In this document: one piece after another, positions 1 to 8,205 of the stretch | How the letters are laid out: each line of letters opens with the position of its first letter | Position numbering within the stretch: the stretch's first letter is position 1 | DNA from: Desulfurococcales archaeon | GTDB taxonomy: Archaea; Thermoproteota; Thermoprotei_A; Sulfolobales; Acidilobaceae | Assembly: GCA_015521115.1 (NCBI GenBank) | Contig: WAOT01000058.1 | Span: forward strand, 1-64,000 | DNA length: 64,000 nucleotides | Reading direction: 5' to 3' | Translations under genes and position numbers: made by a program | The notes under the pieces: generated by a model | Seen by the model: only the letters and a program-made list of their open reading frames with translations | Databases searched by the model: none | Told to the model about the DNA's origin: nothing

Positions 1-471
1 AATAGAAGCTTAGAAGCAAAAGAGAACAGTATCAGAAGAAGTAGTTTTTCAAAAATATATGTAGAAAAAAGAATAAAAGATTTATATAAAATTTTCCAGA
101 GAATAAATTTATCAACAAAATTCTTACTATTCTTTAATAGGTTTGACAGTTTTGAGCAGTCCATCGTTACATTAATGCTGTCCTCAAACAGACAGACGGT
201 TCACTATAGGTCGCAGGAGAAGCACAGTAGAATACATGTGCGGCCGAGTGTATACCTGTTCGTAGAGAAGTGGAATCCAACCCTCCTGGTAAATGTGTAT
301 GAATGGCTGTCTGGAAATAAGCTGGATGAGGAGTGTGATAATGGGTGTGTTGAACGTGTTGTTGAATATTTGAACAACTATGATAGAGACGTCTTCAAAG
401 TATTTATATATGATGATATTAATAGTTTAAAGAATATTTTAAAATATATATTTAAAAATATTTCATGCTAA
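1..471 (+). CDS. C-terminal part of an unknown protein (starts before the window)
   Basis: Frame 1 is open from the first base to the TAA at 469-471, about 156 codons, so the gene begins left of the window; the ATG at 175 is only an internal methionine. The first half is basic and lysine-rich, the end is rich in Ile, Asn and Lys. The DNA is much more AT-rich than the following 40 kb, hinting at an accessory or recently acquired gene. No family motif is recognised and no function is proposed. It converges with the minus-strand gene ending at 482, only 10 bases away. Confidence 0.6.
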   Translation, partial: NRSLEAKENSIRRSSFSKIYVEKRIKDLYKIFQRINLSTKFLLFFNRFDSFEQSIVTLMLSSNRQTVHYRSQEKHSRIHVRPSVYLFVEKWNPTLLVNVYEWLSGNKLDEECDNGCVERVVEYLNNYDRDVFKVFIYDDINSLKNILKYIFKNISC

Positions 472-481
472 TTTTTCCTTT

Positions 482-907
482 TCATGCCGCATGCGTTAGG
501 CACTTGAATAGGGGGTGGCTGCATATCTTAGACGTCTCGGCCCATGTTGGTACAGCTAGTTCTGGGTGTTGGTCTATTATGTCGTAGTAGGGTACCCCGG
601 GTATTAGGTTCTCGGCCGCCCATGCTGCTAGGTTGAGGCTCGGTGCTGCCGCTCTTAGTATAGTTATTGTTGATATCTCCTCAGCTTCTACAGTGGATAT
701 TATGTCCCTCGTTTTTATTTTTAGCTTGTTCCCAGATACTATTAGTGTGGCCCTCTTGCCCAACGCACTAAATAGGGCCGCTTCGGGGGTGACTTTCTTA
801 GCTGATATCTTTGCCTCCCTGGGCCTTTCTATTTCCAAGAGCATTCTTGTTGTTACTATGTAGAGGCTCCTCCGCCTCTCCGCGAGCCCCCTTATTAGAG
901 TGGACAT
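482..907 (-). CDS. Hypothetical protein, 141 aa
   Basis: Unrecognised protein of 141 residues with an ATG start at 907. It begins with a basic segment (LAERRRSLYIVTTRMLLEIE) and has an alternating hydrophobic/charged pattern to about residue 85, suggesting a small alpha/beta domain. The C-terminal third contains two cysteines (KICSH, KCL) and histidines. No signal peptide or membrane helix is seen. A palindrome and a TATA-like box lie directly upstream (927-954), supporting a real transcription unit. An opposite-strand ORF inside it (633-863) is a shadow. Function unknown. Confidence 0.55.
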   Translation of the reverse strand: MSTLIRGLAERRRSLYIVTTRMLLEIERPREAKISAKKVTPEAALFSALGKRATLIVSGNKLKIKTRDIISTVEAEEISTITILRAAAPSLNLAAWAAENLIPGVPYYDIIDQHPELAVPTWAETSKICSHPLFKCLTHAA

Positions 908-926
908 GGCTATCAGTCTATACTTA

Positions 927-954
927 TCCCACTAGAGTGGGAAGGGTTATAAGC
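927..954. promoter_or_regulatory. Palindrome next to a TATA-like box
   Basis: TCCCACT-AG-AGTGGGA at 927-942 is a perfect 7-bp inverted repeat with a 2-base spacer. It is followed at 945-954 by GGTTATAAGC, a TATA-like box readable on the minus strand, about 40 bases before the ATG at 907. A palindrome between TATA box and start is the usual place for an archaeal repressor operator. The core CCCACT..AGTGGG recurs in the larger inverted repeat at 28165-28188. Operator function is inference. Confidence 0.4.
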
Positions 955-1404
955 GTGTAAGCCCGGTTCCACAGGGTAGTACCCCTTTTTGGTATCCATT
1001 ACCTGTCCGCTCTCGGCAAGTACGCTCTCCCCATATGTGTTGTATTGGGACATGCTCATGCCAGTACTACCGCCGCCCCCTATGTGACGAACTGCATTAA
1101 TAGGGGGTTATCGCCCGGCTAGCTAACGATATGTCGTAGAGATCCTCTCCAGCTACTAACTCTATCTCCAGGTCTCTCCAGTCTTCATCTTCTAACCCTA
1201 TCCAGCTCCTCCAGGAACTAAGGGATACCCTGTTCTTCCACCGTCTATCGCCGATCTTGTTAGGGGCAGACTAGGAGGTCTCCGACCATGCCATTTATTA
1301 AAAATACTAGACCTTGTTGCATGAAGGCACCTCCCTGGGACAGTGCTTGCCTGTAGGTTTATTTTGTTAAGGCTGATTTCCAGTTGGTTGGGGGTGTTAT
1401 AGGG
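955..1404. other. Intergenic stretch with no recognisable gene
   Basis: About 450 bases between the divergent genes at 907 and 1405. The only ORF crossing it, a minus-strand frame from 1198, runs deep into MetRS and is a shadow. I see no tRNA cloverleaf and no clear C/D boxes. The MetRS ribosome site (GGGGGTG, 1388-1394) lies at its right end. Confidence 0.5.
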
Positions 1405-2910
1405 TTGGGCAGGTTCTATGTTACAACACCAATTTACTATCCGAATGCTGACCCTCACATAGGGCATGCGTATACTACTGTTTACGCTGATAGCTTGGCC
1501 CGCTTCCATAGGCTGCTTGGGGATGAGACGTTCTTCCTCACTGGTACTGACGAGCATGGGTTGAAGCTTCAGAGGGCTGCTGAGGAGAGGGGTCTGCACC
1601 CTAAGGAGTTTGTTGACCAGATGGCTGAGAAGTTTAAACGCTACTGGGCCATGCTCGACATTAGCTATGACAGGTTCATCCGCACGACTGACCCCGACCA
1701 TGAGAGGCTCGTTAAGCATGTGGCCTTGGAGATGTACAGGAGGGGCTTCATCTACAGGGAGAAGTATAGTGGGTGGTACTGTGTTAGCTGTGAGAAGTTC
1801 TACAGCCCTGGAGAGTATATAGTGGTTGAGGGGAAGCCCTACTGCCCTATCCACAGGAAGCCTCTTGAGTGGGTGGAGGAGGACACCTACTATTTCAGGA
1901 TGAGCGAGTTCCAGGACTACATACTGAAAGTCCTCGAGGAGGAGAAGAGGGTCTACCCGGAGCAGTATGCGAGGGAGGTTGCCAGCAAGATTAGGAAGGA
2001 GGGCCTCCGGGACGTGAGTATTGCTAGGCCTAAGAGTAGGGTGTGGTGGGGTGTTGAGGCCCCCTTCGACCCCGACTACACGATATACGTCTGGTTCGAT
2101 GCCCTCCTAAACTACATAACGGGGGCGGGCTACCTAGAGGACAGGGGGAGGTTCAACCGGCTATGGCCTGAGGCACACCACGTTATAGGTAAGGACATCC
2201 TATGGTTCCACACCGCCGTCTGGTTCAGCATGCTCAAGGCCATAGATGTCGAGCCGCCTAAGAAGGTCATAGTGCACGCCTTCCTCATCAGGAGGGGCCT
2301 AAAGATGGGGAAGAGCGCAGGGAACGTTGTGAGGATAGAAGACCTCCTCGAGAGGTATAACGGGAGCGACGGCGCCAGGTACGTTCTAATGAGGATCTTC
2401 AACCCACACAAAGACGTAGAGTACACGGCAGAGCTACTCGACAGCATATATAACAGTGAGCTTGCAGACAACTACGGGAACCTCGTGAGGAGGGTCGGAG
2501 TCTTAGCGAGGAAGAAGCTGGGCGGAACGGTCGAGTCAGAGACTGTGGACGAGGGGCTAGCGACCGCCATTGAGAAGGCTGCCAGAAAGTATGTGGAGGA
2601 GATGGACAACTACAGGATCCAGGAGGCCCTCGCAGCTGTAATGGATCTCCTCAGGGAGGCCAACGCATACATAAACAGGGAGAAGCCATGGGAGAAAGGG
2701 GAGCCCAGGAGGGAGCTCTACAGCCTCCTAGAGGTCATACGGGCATCAACCACAATGCTCCACCCAGTCATACCCAAAGCTACAGTTAGGCTGGCGGAAG
2801 CCTTCGGATTCAAGATCGAGGAGGGATCCCTAAGGGATCAGGTGACGCCTGGAGGGGGCAGGACGTATAGGGTGTCCGAGGCTCCTATACTGTTTAGAAA
2901 GGTAAAGTGA
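1405..2910 (+). CDS. metG: Methionyl-tRNA synthetase, bacterial-type short form
   Basis: Charges tRNA-Met with methionine in the cytoplasm. The class I signature HIGH is at 1456-1467, and the KMSKS loop appears as KMGKS near 2302-2316. One zinc knuckle is visible (CVSC...CPIH, about residues 130-155). The opening motif YVTTPIYYPN and the length of about 500 residues match bacterial MetG; the usual archaeal enzyme opens with a motif of the A-x-PYxNG/A type. There is no C-terminal tRNA-binding extension. The first in-frame start is TTG 1384, but TTG 1405 gives the family-typical N-terminus and follows GGGGGTG at 1388-1394, so I chose it. T-ending codons fall sharply along the gene (see findings). 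Enzyme identity is firm; bacterial origin is inference. Confidence 0.93.
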   Translation: MGRFYVTTPIYYPNADPHIGHAYTTVYADSLARFHRLLGDETFFLTGTDEHGLKLQRAAEERGLHPKEFVDQMAEKFKRYWAMLDISYDRFIRTTDPDHERLVKHVALEMYRRGFIYREKYSGWYCVSCEKFYSPGEYIVVEGKPYCPIHRKPLEWVEEDTYYFRMSEFQDYILKVLEEEKRVYPEQYAREVASKIRKEGLRDVSIARPKSRVWWGVEAPFDPDYTIYVWFDALLNYITGAGYLEDRGRFNRLWPEAHHVIGKDILWFHTAVWFSMLKAIDVEPPKKVIVHAFLIRRGLKMGKSAGNVVRIEDLLERYNGSDGARYVLMRIFNPHKDVEYTAELLDSIYNSELADNYGNLVRRVGVLARKKLGGTVESETVDEGLATAIEKAARKYVEEMDNYRIQEALAAVMDLLREANAYINREKPWEKGEPRRELYSLLEVIRASTTMLHPVIPKATVRLAEAFGFKIEEGSLRDQVTPGGGRTYRVSEAPILFRKVK

Positions 2911-3223
2911 GTGTCGCGAGCGGCCTGCTCTCGGCCTTCTTGCCCTTCTCATGATCCTCTTCCTCGGCATATATTGCTATGATGTAGCCCTCCCCCTCCT
3001 CACCCGGGCAATTGACCTTTAAGCCTACATAGTCTCCCTCCTGGAAGTCCCTCTTCCTAGTCCCCTCTGCGCACTGTATAATGGTTACTCGCTTCACCTT
3101 CCTCTGCAGCCTCTTCTGCATCTCCTCTATCTGCTTGGCCTGCCTCGCCATCAGGTATATCGCGGCGCCGGCCGCTAGGAGTATGCCGAGAACCTGTATG
3201 ATCTGTTCCGCCTCCCCAGCCAA
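2894..3223 (-). CDS. Small membrane protein downstream of DUF1512
   Basis: 109 residues: one N-terminal membrane helix (about residues 7-26), a short charged coiled segment (residues 27-45, EEMQKRLQRK), then a beta-rich domain with two cysteines and an acidic/basic tail. It lies 23 bases downstream of the DUF1512 gene on the same strand, so the two are probably co-transcribed and may share a membrane location. Its last 17 bases overlap the 3' end of metG on the opposite strand. No domain family is recognised and function is unknown. Confidence 0.65.
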   Translation of the reverse strand: MAGEAEQIIQVLGILLAAGAAIYLMARQAKQIEEMQKRLQRKVKRVTIIQCAEGTRKRDFQEGDYVGLKVNCPGEEGEGYIIAIYAEEEDHEKGKKAESRPLATLTLPF

Positions 3224-3246
3224 GCCCAGTCACCCCCCCCTTCCTG

Positions 3247-4380
3247 CTAGGAAGCTGCTAGCTGTTGTCCGACACCTATGCTGTTGCCTACACCCACTAC
3301 CACAACTGTGTCGCCGGGCTGGGTGTCTTTGAGTATGATCTCCTTGACCTTCTCTACTGCCTTGTCGATAGCGTCTGCTATTGGCTTCCTCATAGTGAGG
3401 ATCGCCTCTTCAAGGCCCATCTTTATGATCACGGCCTTCAAGGGGATCCCCTTATGTGCGGCGCTCCTCTCGAACTTGATCTTCTCCGGGCCTATATCGC
3501 CTATGGCAGCGCCTATGCCCTCAGCAACAATCCCAGTCTCCTCCCCCTCGAGTTTTAGTGCCGCGTCGACCGTGATTATCATAGAGGGCTTGACACCCTT
3601 CTCAATGAGCTCCTCAACTATGAGCTTGGTAGCGTATCCGGGCCTCCCAACGTTAGACTCCGGCCCCTTCGCCTTCACGAGTATGAGCCTCCTCCCCTCC
3701 AGGTCTACTTCGGCAGCAACTGTATCCTTGTCCTCGCCGACGATCTTCCATGGCGTATCGTAGCCTGCGAGTCTCAGGGCCACCATGGGGCCCGCGCTGT
3801 CGCCTATCGGTGCGCCTGTGAGGAAGTCGTTCAAGGCTTTCAGGTAGGTCTCGGTTATCTGCATTATCTGGGGCATAACTAGCTGGAGCTGCATTATTAG
3901 TATCCAGTTCTTGGTCTTCAACCCCGTTAGGAGGAGGTGCCTGACATAGCGGTGTATGAAGTCTATTACAGCCGTGATCTCGGCGGCGGTCTCAGCCTTG
4001 CTCCTCGTTACCTCATCCGCCTCGGGCATGTGCCTTTTGAACTCCTCCCTGAACTCCCTAGTCCTCTCGAGGATAAGGTGCTCCAACCTCCTTATAATAT
4101 CGGTGGGCTCGAGCTCTACTGGGCTGATGACGAAGAAGTTCTTGATCTTCTCGAGGAGCTTCTTGGCGTCCTGAGCCTTGTTCTTGAGCATGAAGTCGAG
4201 CGTCTTCTTCTCAGCCTCACGCCTCATATTATCAATGATCCCGAGCTTCGCCTTAATATCGTTAGTCCAGAGGTATATCTGAACCCTCTGGTTCCCGCCG
4301 AGGAAGAGGAAGACGAACAGGAGCAGGAACAGGAGCTGGCTAATAGCACTAATCCACTGGGCCCAGTCAGTACCTGGCAT
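3247..4380 (-). CDS. DUF1512 family membrane-anchored protein
   Basis: 377 residues matching the archaeal DUF1512 family. An N-terminal membrane helix (about residues 12-30, LLFLLLFVFLFLGG) is followed by a helical region with basic heptads (residues 35-190) and an alpha/beta domain (about 200-377). The latter has beta strands such as MIITVDAALKL and a glycine-rich end (GDTVVVVGVGNSIGVGQ). The family is archaeal and its biochemical role is not established. It sits between the methionine aminopeptidase gene (174 bases upstream) and the small membrane protein at 2894. ATG start at 4380. Confidence 0.75.
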   Translation of the reverse strand: MPGTDWAQWISAISQLLFLLLFVFLFLGGNQRVQIYLWTNDIKAKLGIIDNMRREAEKKTLDFMLKNKAQDAKKLLEKIKNFFVISPVELEPTDIIRRLEHLILERTREFREEFKRHMPEADEVTRSKAETAAEITAVIDFIHRYVRHLLLTGLKTKNWILIMQLQLVMPQIMQITETYLKALNDFLTGAPIGDSAGPMVALRLAGYDTPWKIVGEDKDTVAAEVDLEGRRLILVKAKGPESNVGRPGYATKLIVEELIEKGVKPSMIITVDAALKLEGEETGIVAEGIGAAIGDIGPEKIKFERSAAHKGIPLKAVIIKMGLEEAILTMRKPIADAIDKAVEKVKEIILKDTQPGDTVVVVGVGNSIGVGQQLAAS

Positions 4381-4553
4381 TCTACTTCAGTCCCCCACCT
4401 CGTCACACACCGGACGACCCGTACTCTGGTAGGGCCGGCTCGAGACCCCACCCTGGGGGTACTGGCTAATCCAGGACTTAAAAGTTGAGCATTCCAACCT
4501 GTAAAGGATGGTCTCAGAACCGGGTGATACTCTATTACCAATACAACAATTGT

Positions 4554-5462
4554 CTAAGAGCCCTCCACGAGGGTAGTGGCTATCACTCTATCACTCATTA
4601 CGAGGAATGTGTGCTCGAACTGTGCAACAACCGCACCAGAGACCTCCACCAGTATCGGGTAACCGTGGAGTGCCCCCTTCCTCCATAGTGCGCGTACGAG
4701 GTCTTCAGCCTTCTCCCCCCACTCTGTGGTTAGCCAGCGGGGGGTGAAGGGTAGGGTCTTGTAGCGCCCCACTATATATTCTAGGAGGTGTCTCTCCTCA
4801 TCGCTTAGGGGCCTCTTCGGCTTGAGGGTGTGGAGGCTATAAATGTTCACTACGCTCCCCTCCCTCACCATGCCCCTCCCGGGTGTACCGAAGGGTTCTA
4901 TTGCTACGAGGGTTCCAGGCTGGATTCTCCGGTAGAATAGCCTCCTGTCTGCAACGTTGGGGATGCTCTCTCCAGCGTGTATGAGGTACCTCCCTATTGT
5001 GTGGCCGGTGAGGTTCCTGATGGGCTTGTACCCCTTCTTCCTAATGGTCTGCTCTATAGTCTTTCCAATCGTGTACAGGCTTATCCCGGGCCTCATAATT
5101 TTGACCACCGCCTCTAGTGCACCCCTAACAGCCTCCAGTAGACTCTCCCAGCGCCCGCTAAGGTCTACTGTTGTTGCTGTATCAGCGATGTAACCGTCAA
5201 CATGTACTCCGACATCGACCTTCACAACCTCCCCTCCCCTAAGCCTAATATCATCATTCACTCCCGGGGTGTAGTGTGCGGCGACATCGTCAACGCTGAA
5301 ATTACAGGGGAAAGCGGGCTCTCCCCCCTGCCTCCTGATATAGGCTTCTACCTCCTCACATATCTCCCTAGCACTAGCCCCCTCCTTGACGAGGCTAGCA
5401 CCGTACTCCCTAGCCGAGGCCGCTATGCGGCCCGCCTTGAGTAGTGCTTCCACCGCCTCCAC
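4554..5462 (-). CDS. map: Methionine aminopeptidase, type II (archaeal)
   Basis: Removes the initiator methionine from nascent proteins. The 302-residue pita-bread fold is complete. Metal and substrate residues are visible: H in CNFSVDDVAAHYTPG, two Asp in VDVGVHVDGYIADTATTVD, H in NLTGHTIGRYLIH, E in VAIEPFGTPG and E in AQFEHTFLV near the C-terminus. The inserted helical segment before the last strand is typical of type II enzymes. The gene is followed on the same strand by the DUF1512 and small membrane protein genes. Product call is firm. Confidence 0.93.
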   Translation of the reverse strand: MEAVEALLKAGRIAASAREYGASLVKEGASAREICEEVEAYIRRQGGEPAFPCNFSVDDVAAHYTPGVNDDIRLRGGEVVKVDVGVHVDGYIADTATTVDLSGRWESLLEAVRGALEAVVKIMRPGISLYTIGKTIEQTIRKKGYKPIRNLTGHTIGRYLIHAGESIPNVADRRLFYRRIQPGTLVAIEPFGTPGRGMVREGSVVNIYSLHTLKPKRPLSDEERHLLEYIVGRYKTLPFTPRWLTTEWGEKAEDLVRALWRKGALHGYPILVEVSGAVVAQFEHTFLVMSDRVIATTLVEGS

Positions 5463-5514
5463 CGCTCATAGCCCCTCCACAGTATCCGGGAGTGCATAGT
5501 GGTTAAGGGCCGGG

Positions 5515-6012
5515 CTAATGTGCTGTTAGTCCATATACTATGAGCGCCACGCCCAGGAGTTGGAATAAGAGGTTTAGGACTGGACTGTCATACCTCGCCA
5601 CCCTAAGGCTGACCCTTCTCCCGAGGAAATAGACTCCTGAGGGGTTGAACGCGTCAAGGAGTAGGTGGCTCCACGCTGATAATAGGAGGGGTACAGCGCT
5701 GACATAGCCACCAAAGGGCTCCCATTCTCCAGCACTCAAAACAGCCCTTGCAGGGACGAGGAACGTTAGGGCCACCAGCGTTGACCCTAGGAGGCTGTGG
5801 GTAGCCATATGCCTCCTCACACCGCCCCGGAACCAGTCCTTCTCATGCCCTAACGTATCGATTAGGGGGTGCATTAAGATGTTGGCACCGGCAGCATAGA
5901 CTATGCAGGAGAGCGGGCAGCCAAGCCACCTGCCCACTACGACTGCCACGCCTATCCCGAAGATCACGTGAGTATCCCTTCTCAGGCCCGAACCCCTCCC
6001 CTCCCAGTCCAA
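5515..6012 (-). CDS. DUF1286 family integral membrane protein
   Basis: 165 residues, mostly hydrophobic, with three to four membrane helices. Conserved polar motifs are typical of DUF1286, a relative of the YdjM-like membrane-bound metal-dependent hydrolases: an early DTH (residues 13-15), PLIDTLGHEKDW (about 49-60), RRHMATHS (about 66-73) and HLLLDAFNPSG (about 116-126). The His/Asp clusters could bind metal; substrate is unknown. It lies 52 bases upstream of map on the same strand but has its own start. Family call is fairly confident, enzymatic role is not. Confidence 0.7.
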   Translation of the reverse strand: MDWEGRGSGLRRDTHVIFGIGVAVVVGRWLGCPLSCIVYAAGANILMHPLIDTLGHEKDWFRGGVRRHMATHSLLGSTLVALTFLVPARAVLSAGEWEPFGGYVSAVPLLLSAWSHLLLDAFNPSGVYFLGRRVSLRVARYDSPVLNLLFQLLGVALIVYGLTAH

Positions 6013-6068
6013 GGAGGCAATGCGGAGTTAAAGCATTACCAGCCAAGAGTTAACGAGATGGTGGGAGA

Positions 6069-7172
6069 TTGGAGTGTAGACCCCATAGGATACACATTGC
6101 CCGAACAAGCCCTCCGCCACGGCTAATTGAAGAACTTGAAGAAATGGGCTTCAACGTGACTTGGTCGGATGAGGAGGACTGCAGCCCCGATACACTCAAC
6201 TTTGTTAAGCCCGGGAGGCCGGTGAGGTGTAGGAACACGGTCGACTTCATACCACACATAACCGTAATCCCAGACTTCTTAAGGGCCCTCGAGGTCGCAG
6301 GTGAGTGGTGTAGTCCCAGCATAGCCCACTATTTCAGGGCTGTAATGGGAAGGCTTGACGCACTGAAAACGGGCTACAGGCCCGCCTGGTCGTCGGGGCC
6401 CCTCAGACCACCTGAGAGGCCCCCACCCCTATACATTGTGGCCGAGGTCTACTACAGGGGTAGCGCTGATGAGACCCTAGAACACGTTAATAGGGCCTTC
6501 TCGGAGGGTGCCGACGCAGTGAGCATAGGCCTCGAAGACCCCAGACTAGAGCGTGGGTACTTAGATACCATACGCAAGGTCATTGAACACTACCCCAACA
6601 AACCAGTACTCGCCGACCCCGGTTCTATCGAGGTCATGATAGAAGCACTTAAGCTGGGGGCCCATGGGGGTCTAAGCCTAACACGAGAACAGTTACACCT
6701 GGTACCAGAGGGTCTTAGAGCGTCTAAGGCGTTTGTCCTCATAGACTTTGGAGGCGTAGAGGATCTACTGGCGGCGGCAAGACGGGCCACGGCCCTAGGC
6801 TATAGGAAGATAATCCTAGACCCGATAATCTACCCCCCAATAAACCCGGGAACACTCGGAGGCCTGGAAGCCGCCGGTCAGTTATCCAGGACATGGAGGG
6901 GCCCGATAATGCTCGGCCTGGGGAACGTGTATGAGCTCATAGACGCAGACACTACGGGCACAATACCGCTCCTAACATCGTTAGCGGCTGAGGCGGGGGT
7001 TAGCGTCTTGCTAGTGACGGAGGAGTCACCCAAAGCCTATGGGGCCGTGCTGGAGGCCCGGGTGAGCGCTGACCTCATAAGCCTCGCCCTCTACTACAAG
7101 ACACCGCCAAAAGACTACCCCCTCCGCCTCCTAGTAGCTAAGGTGAAAACCCTAGACGGTAACAGACTATAA
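6069..7172 (+). CDS. Dihydropteroate synthase-like protein (pterin-binding TIM barrel)
   Basis: 367 residues resembling the archaeal DHPS-like family. A divergent N-terminal domain (residues 1-115) is followed by a TIM-barrel domain with strands such as LYIVAEVYY, AVSIGLED, PVLADPG, AFVLIDFGG, KIILDPII and PIMLGLGNVYELIDAD. The Gly-Asn and Asp clusters correspond to pterin/phosphate-binding loops. Related archaeal proteins are discussed in connection with modified folate (methanopterin-type) synthesis; the exact reaction is uncertain. The only possible start after the TAA at 6051-6053 is TTG 6069. A beta-RFAP synthase of the same cofactor pathway is at 25479. Confidence 0.72.
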   Translation: MECRPHRIHIARTSPPPRLIEELEEMGFNVTWSDEEDCSPDTLNFVKPGRPVRCRNTVDFIPHITVIPDFLRALEVAGEWCSPSIAHYFRAVMGRLDALKTGYRPAWSSGPLRPPERPPPLYIVAEVYYRGSADETLEHVNRAFSEGADAVSIGLEDPRLERGYLDTIRKVIEHYPNKPVLADPGSIEVMIEALKLGAHGGLSLTREQLHLVPEGLRASKAFVLIDFGGVEDLLAAARRATALGYRKIILDPIIYPPINPGTLGGLEAAGQLSRTWRGPIMLGLGNVYELIDADTTGTIPLLTSLAAEAGVSVLLVTEESPKAYGAVLEARVSADLISLALYYKTPPKDYPLRLLVAKVKTLDGNRL

Positions 7173-7310
7173 CAAGGCGGCCCCCTCGGGGTTAGGGGGA
7201 TGAGCAAAGTCGTGCCCGGGAAGGAGCCCAATACATAAGGGCGGTGACTGTCTCTGGGGTAGCGCACCCATCCCCGATCCGGGGGCCGCCCCTTGCAAGG
7301 GTGGTGAGAG

Positions 7311-8126
7311 GTGAGCACTATACTCGAAGCACTCCCCTATGCGCCGCTAATCATACGATATCCAACATTGACGCCTGCAAGCCACGAGGAAATAGCCCTC
7401 CACTCGAGGCGCTCTCGCCTATTAGCCTTCGGAGAGGTACACGTCAACCCGCACTCAGTAAGCCTCTCAAGAGCAATACTACTTGAAGCCTGCCAAGGCC
7501 CTAAACCCCTCGCACTGGCTTTGGAGTATTTCAACGTTGAACAGCAGCACCTCCTCAACGACTGGCTCAACGGGCGTATAGGGTGGAGTGAGCTCCTACA
7601 GGAATACTCCAAAGGCCCGGAAGGCTTCCCCCTCGAAGCGTACAAACCCCTACTGGAGGCTGCCAGGGACTGCGGGATCCCCATAGTCGGGGTGATGCCC
7701 CCAAGGACAAAAGCAAACCAAATAGCAAGGACAGGCAGACCCCCAACCCTCCCTCAGGAGGCTCCTCCCGTCGACCCTGACTTCTGGCACCACTACACCG
7801 AGGCCCTAACACCATTATTCCCAAGGAGAGGCCCAATGGCCCGGATACCCCTAGAAAACCTCCTACTAGCCCAGAGCTACAAGGACACGATTGCAGCCCA
7901 CACAGTCTCCCAGCTAATAATGAGCGGGTACAGAGTGCTCCTAGTAATGGGGTGGGCCCACATAGAAACGCCGGGAGCAGTACCTCACAGAATAATGTGG
8001 AAGACAGGCATAACCGGGGAAGACGTTATGGTGCTTGGTGTTAGAACATGCCCATACAGACCCTTAGAAGAAGATAGTATGGGGGCAATCAGCCATCACT
8101 ATAGACTAATTGTCCAGAAGGAATGA
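7311..8126 (+). CDS. ChaN-like (Cofac_haem_bdg, PF04187) protein
   Basis: 271 residues matching the ChaN/Tiki-like fold. The opening strand LLAFGEVHVNPHSVSLSRAI (about residues 37-56) carries the conserved G-E-x-H motif. ALALEYFNVEQQHLLNDWL and a late VLLVMGWAHIETPGAVPHR (about 216-234) carry the other conserved Glu and His residues that bind metal or haem in this family. Bacterial members are usually lipoproteins; here no signal peptide is seen, so the protein is probably cytoplasmic. GTG start at 7311 with GTGGTGAG just upstream. Family call is good, function not settled. Confidence 0.72.
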   Translation: MSTILEALPYAPLIIRYPTLTPASHEEIALHSRRSRLLAFGEVHVNPHSVSLSRAILLEACQGPKPLALALEYFNVEQQHLLNDWLNGRIGWSELLQEYSKGPEGFPLEAYKPLLEAARDCGIPIVGVMPPRTKANQIARTGRPPTLPQEAPPVDPDFWHHYTEALTPLFPRRGPMARIPLENLLLAQSYKDTIAAHTVSQLIMSGYRVLLVMGWAHIETPGAVPHRIMWKTGITGEDVMVLGVRTCPYRPLEEDSMGAISHHYRLIVQKE

Positions 8127-8159
8127 GACCGTTATTATATGTGTAGGTTTCAAACTAGG

Positions 8160-8172
8160 AAAAATATAAGTG
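8160..8172 (+). promoter_or_regulatory. TATA-type promoter for the secreted protein at 8206
   Basis: AAAATATAAG, preceded by purines that could act as BRE, lies about 40 bases upstream of the ATG at 8206. GGGGGC near 8195-8200 could serve as ribosome site. The stretch is AT-rich inside a GC-rich context. Confidence 0.5.
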
Positions 8173-8205
8173 TCGCTCAATACTTACTTTTAATGGGGGC
8201 TCGGC

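Noticed and set aside
1198-1854. 218-residue minus-strand ORF over the metG start
   Set aside because: It lies antisense to a clear MetRS with HIGH motif; its sequence is low-complexity with no family motif.
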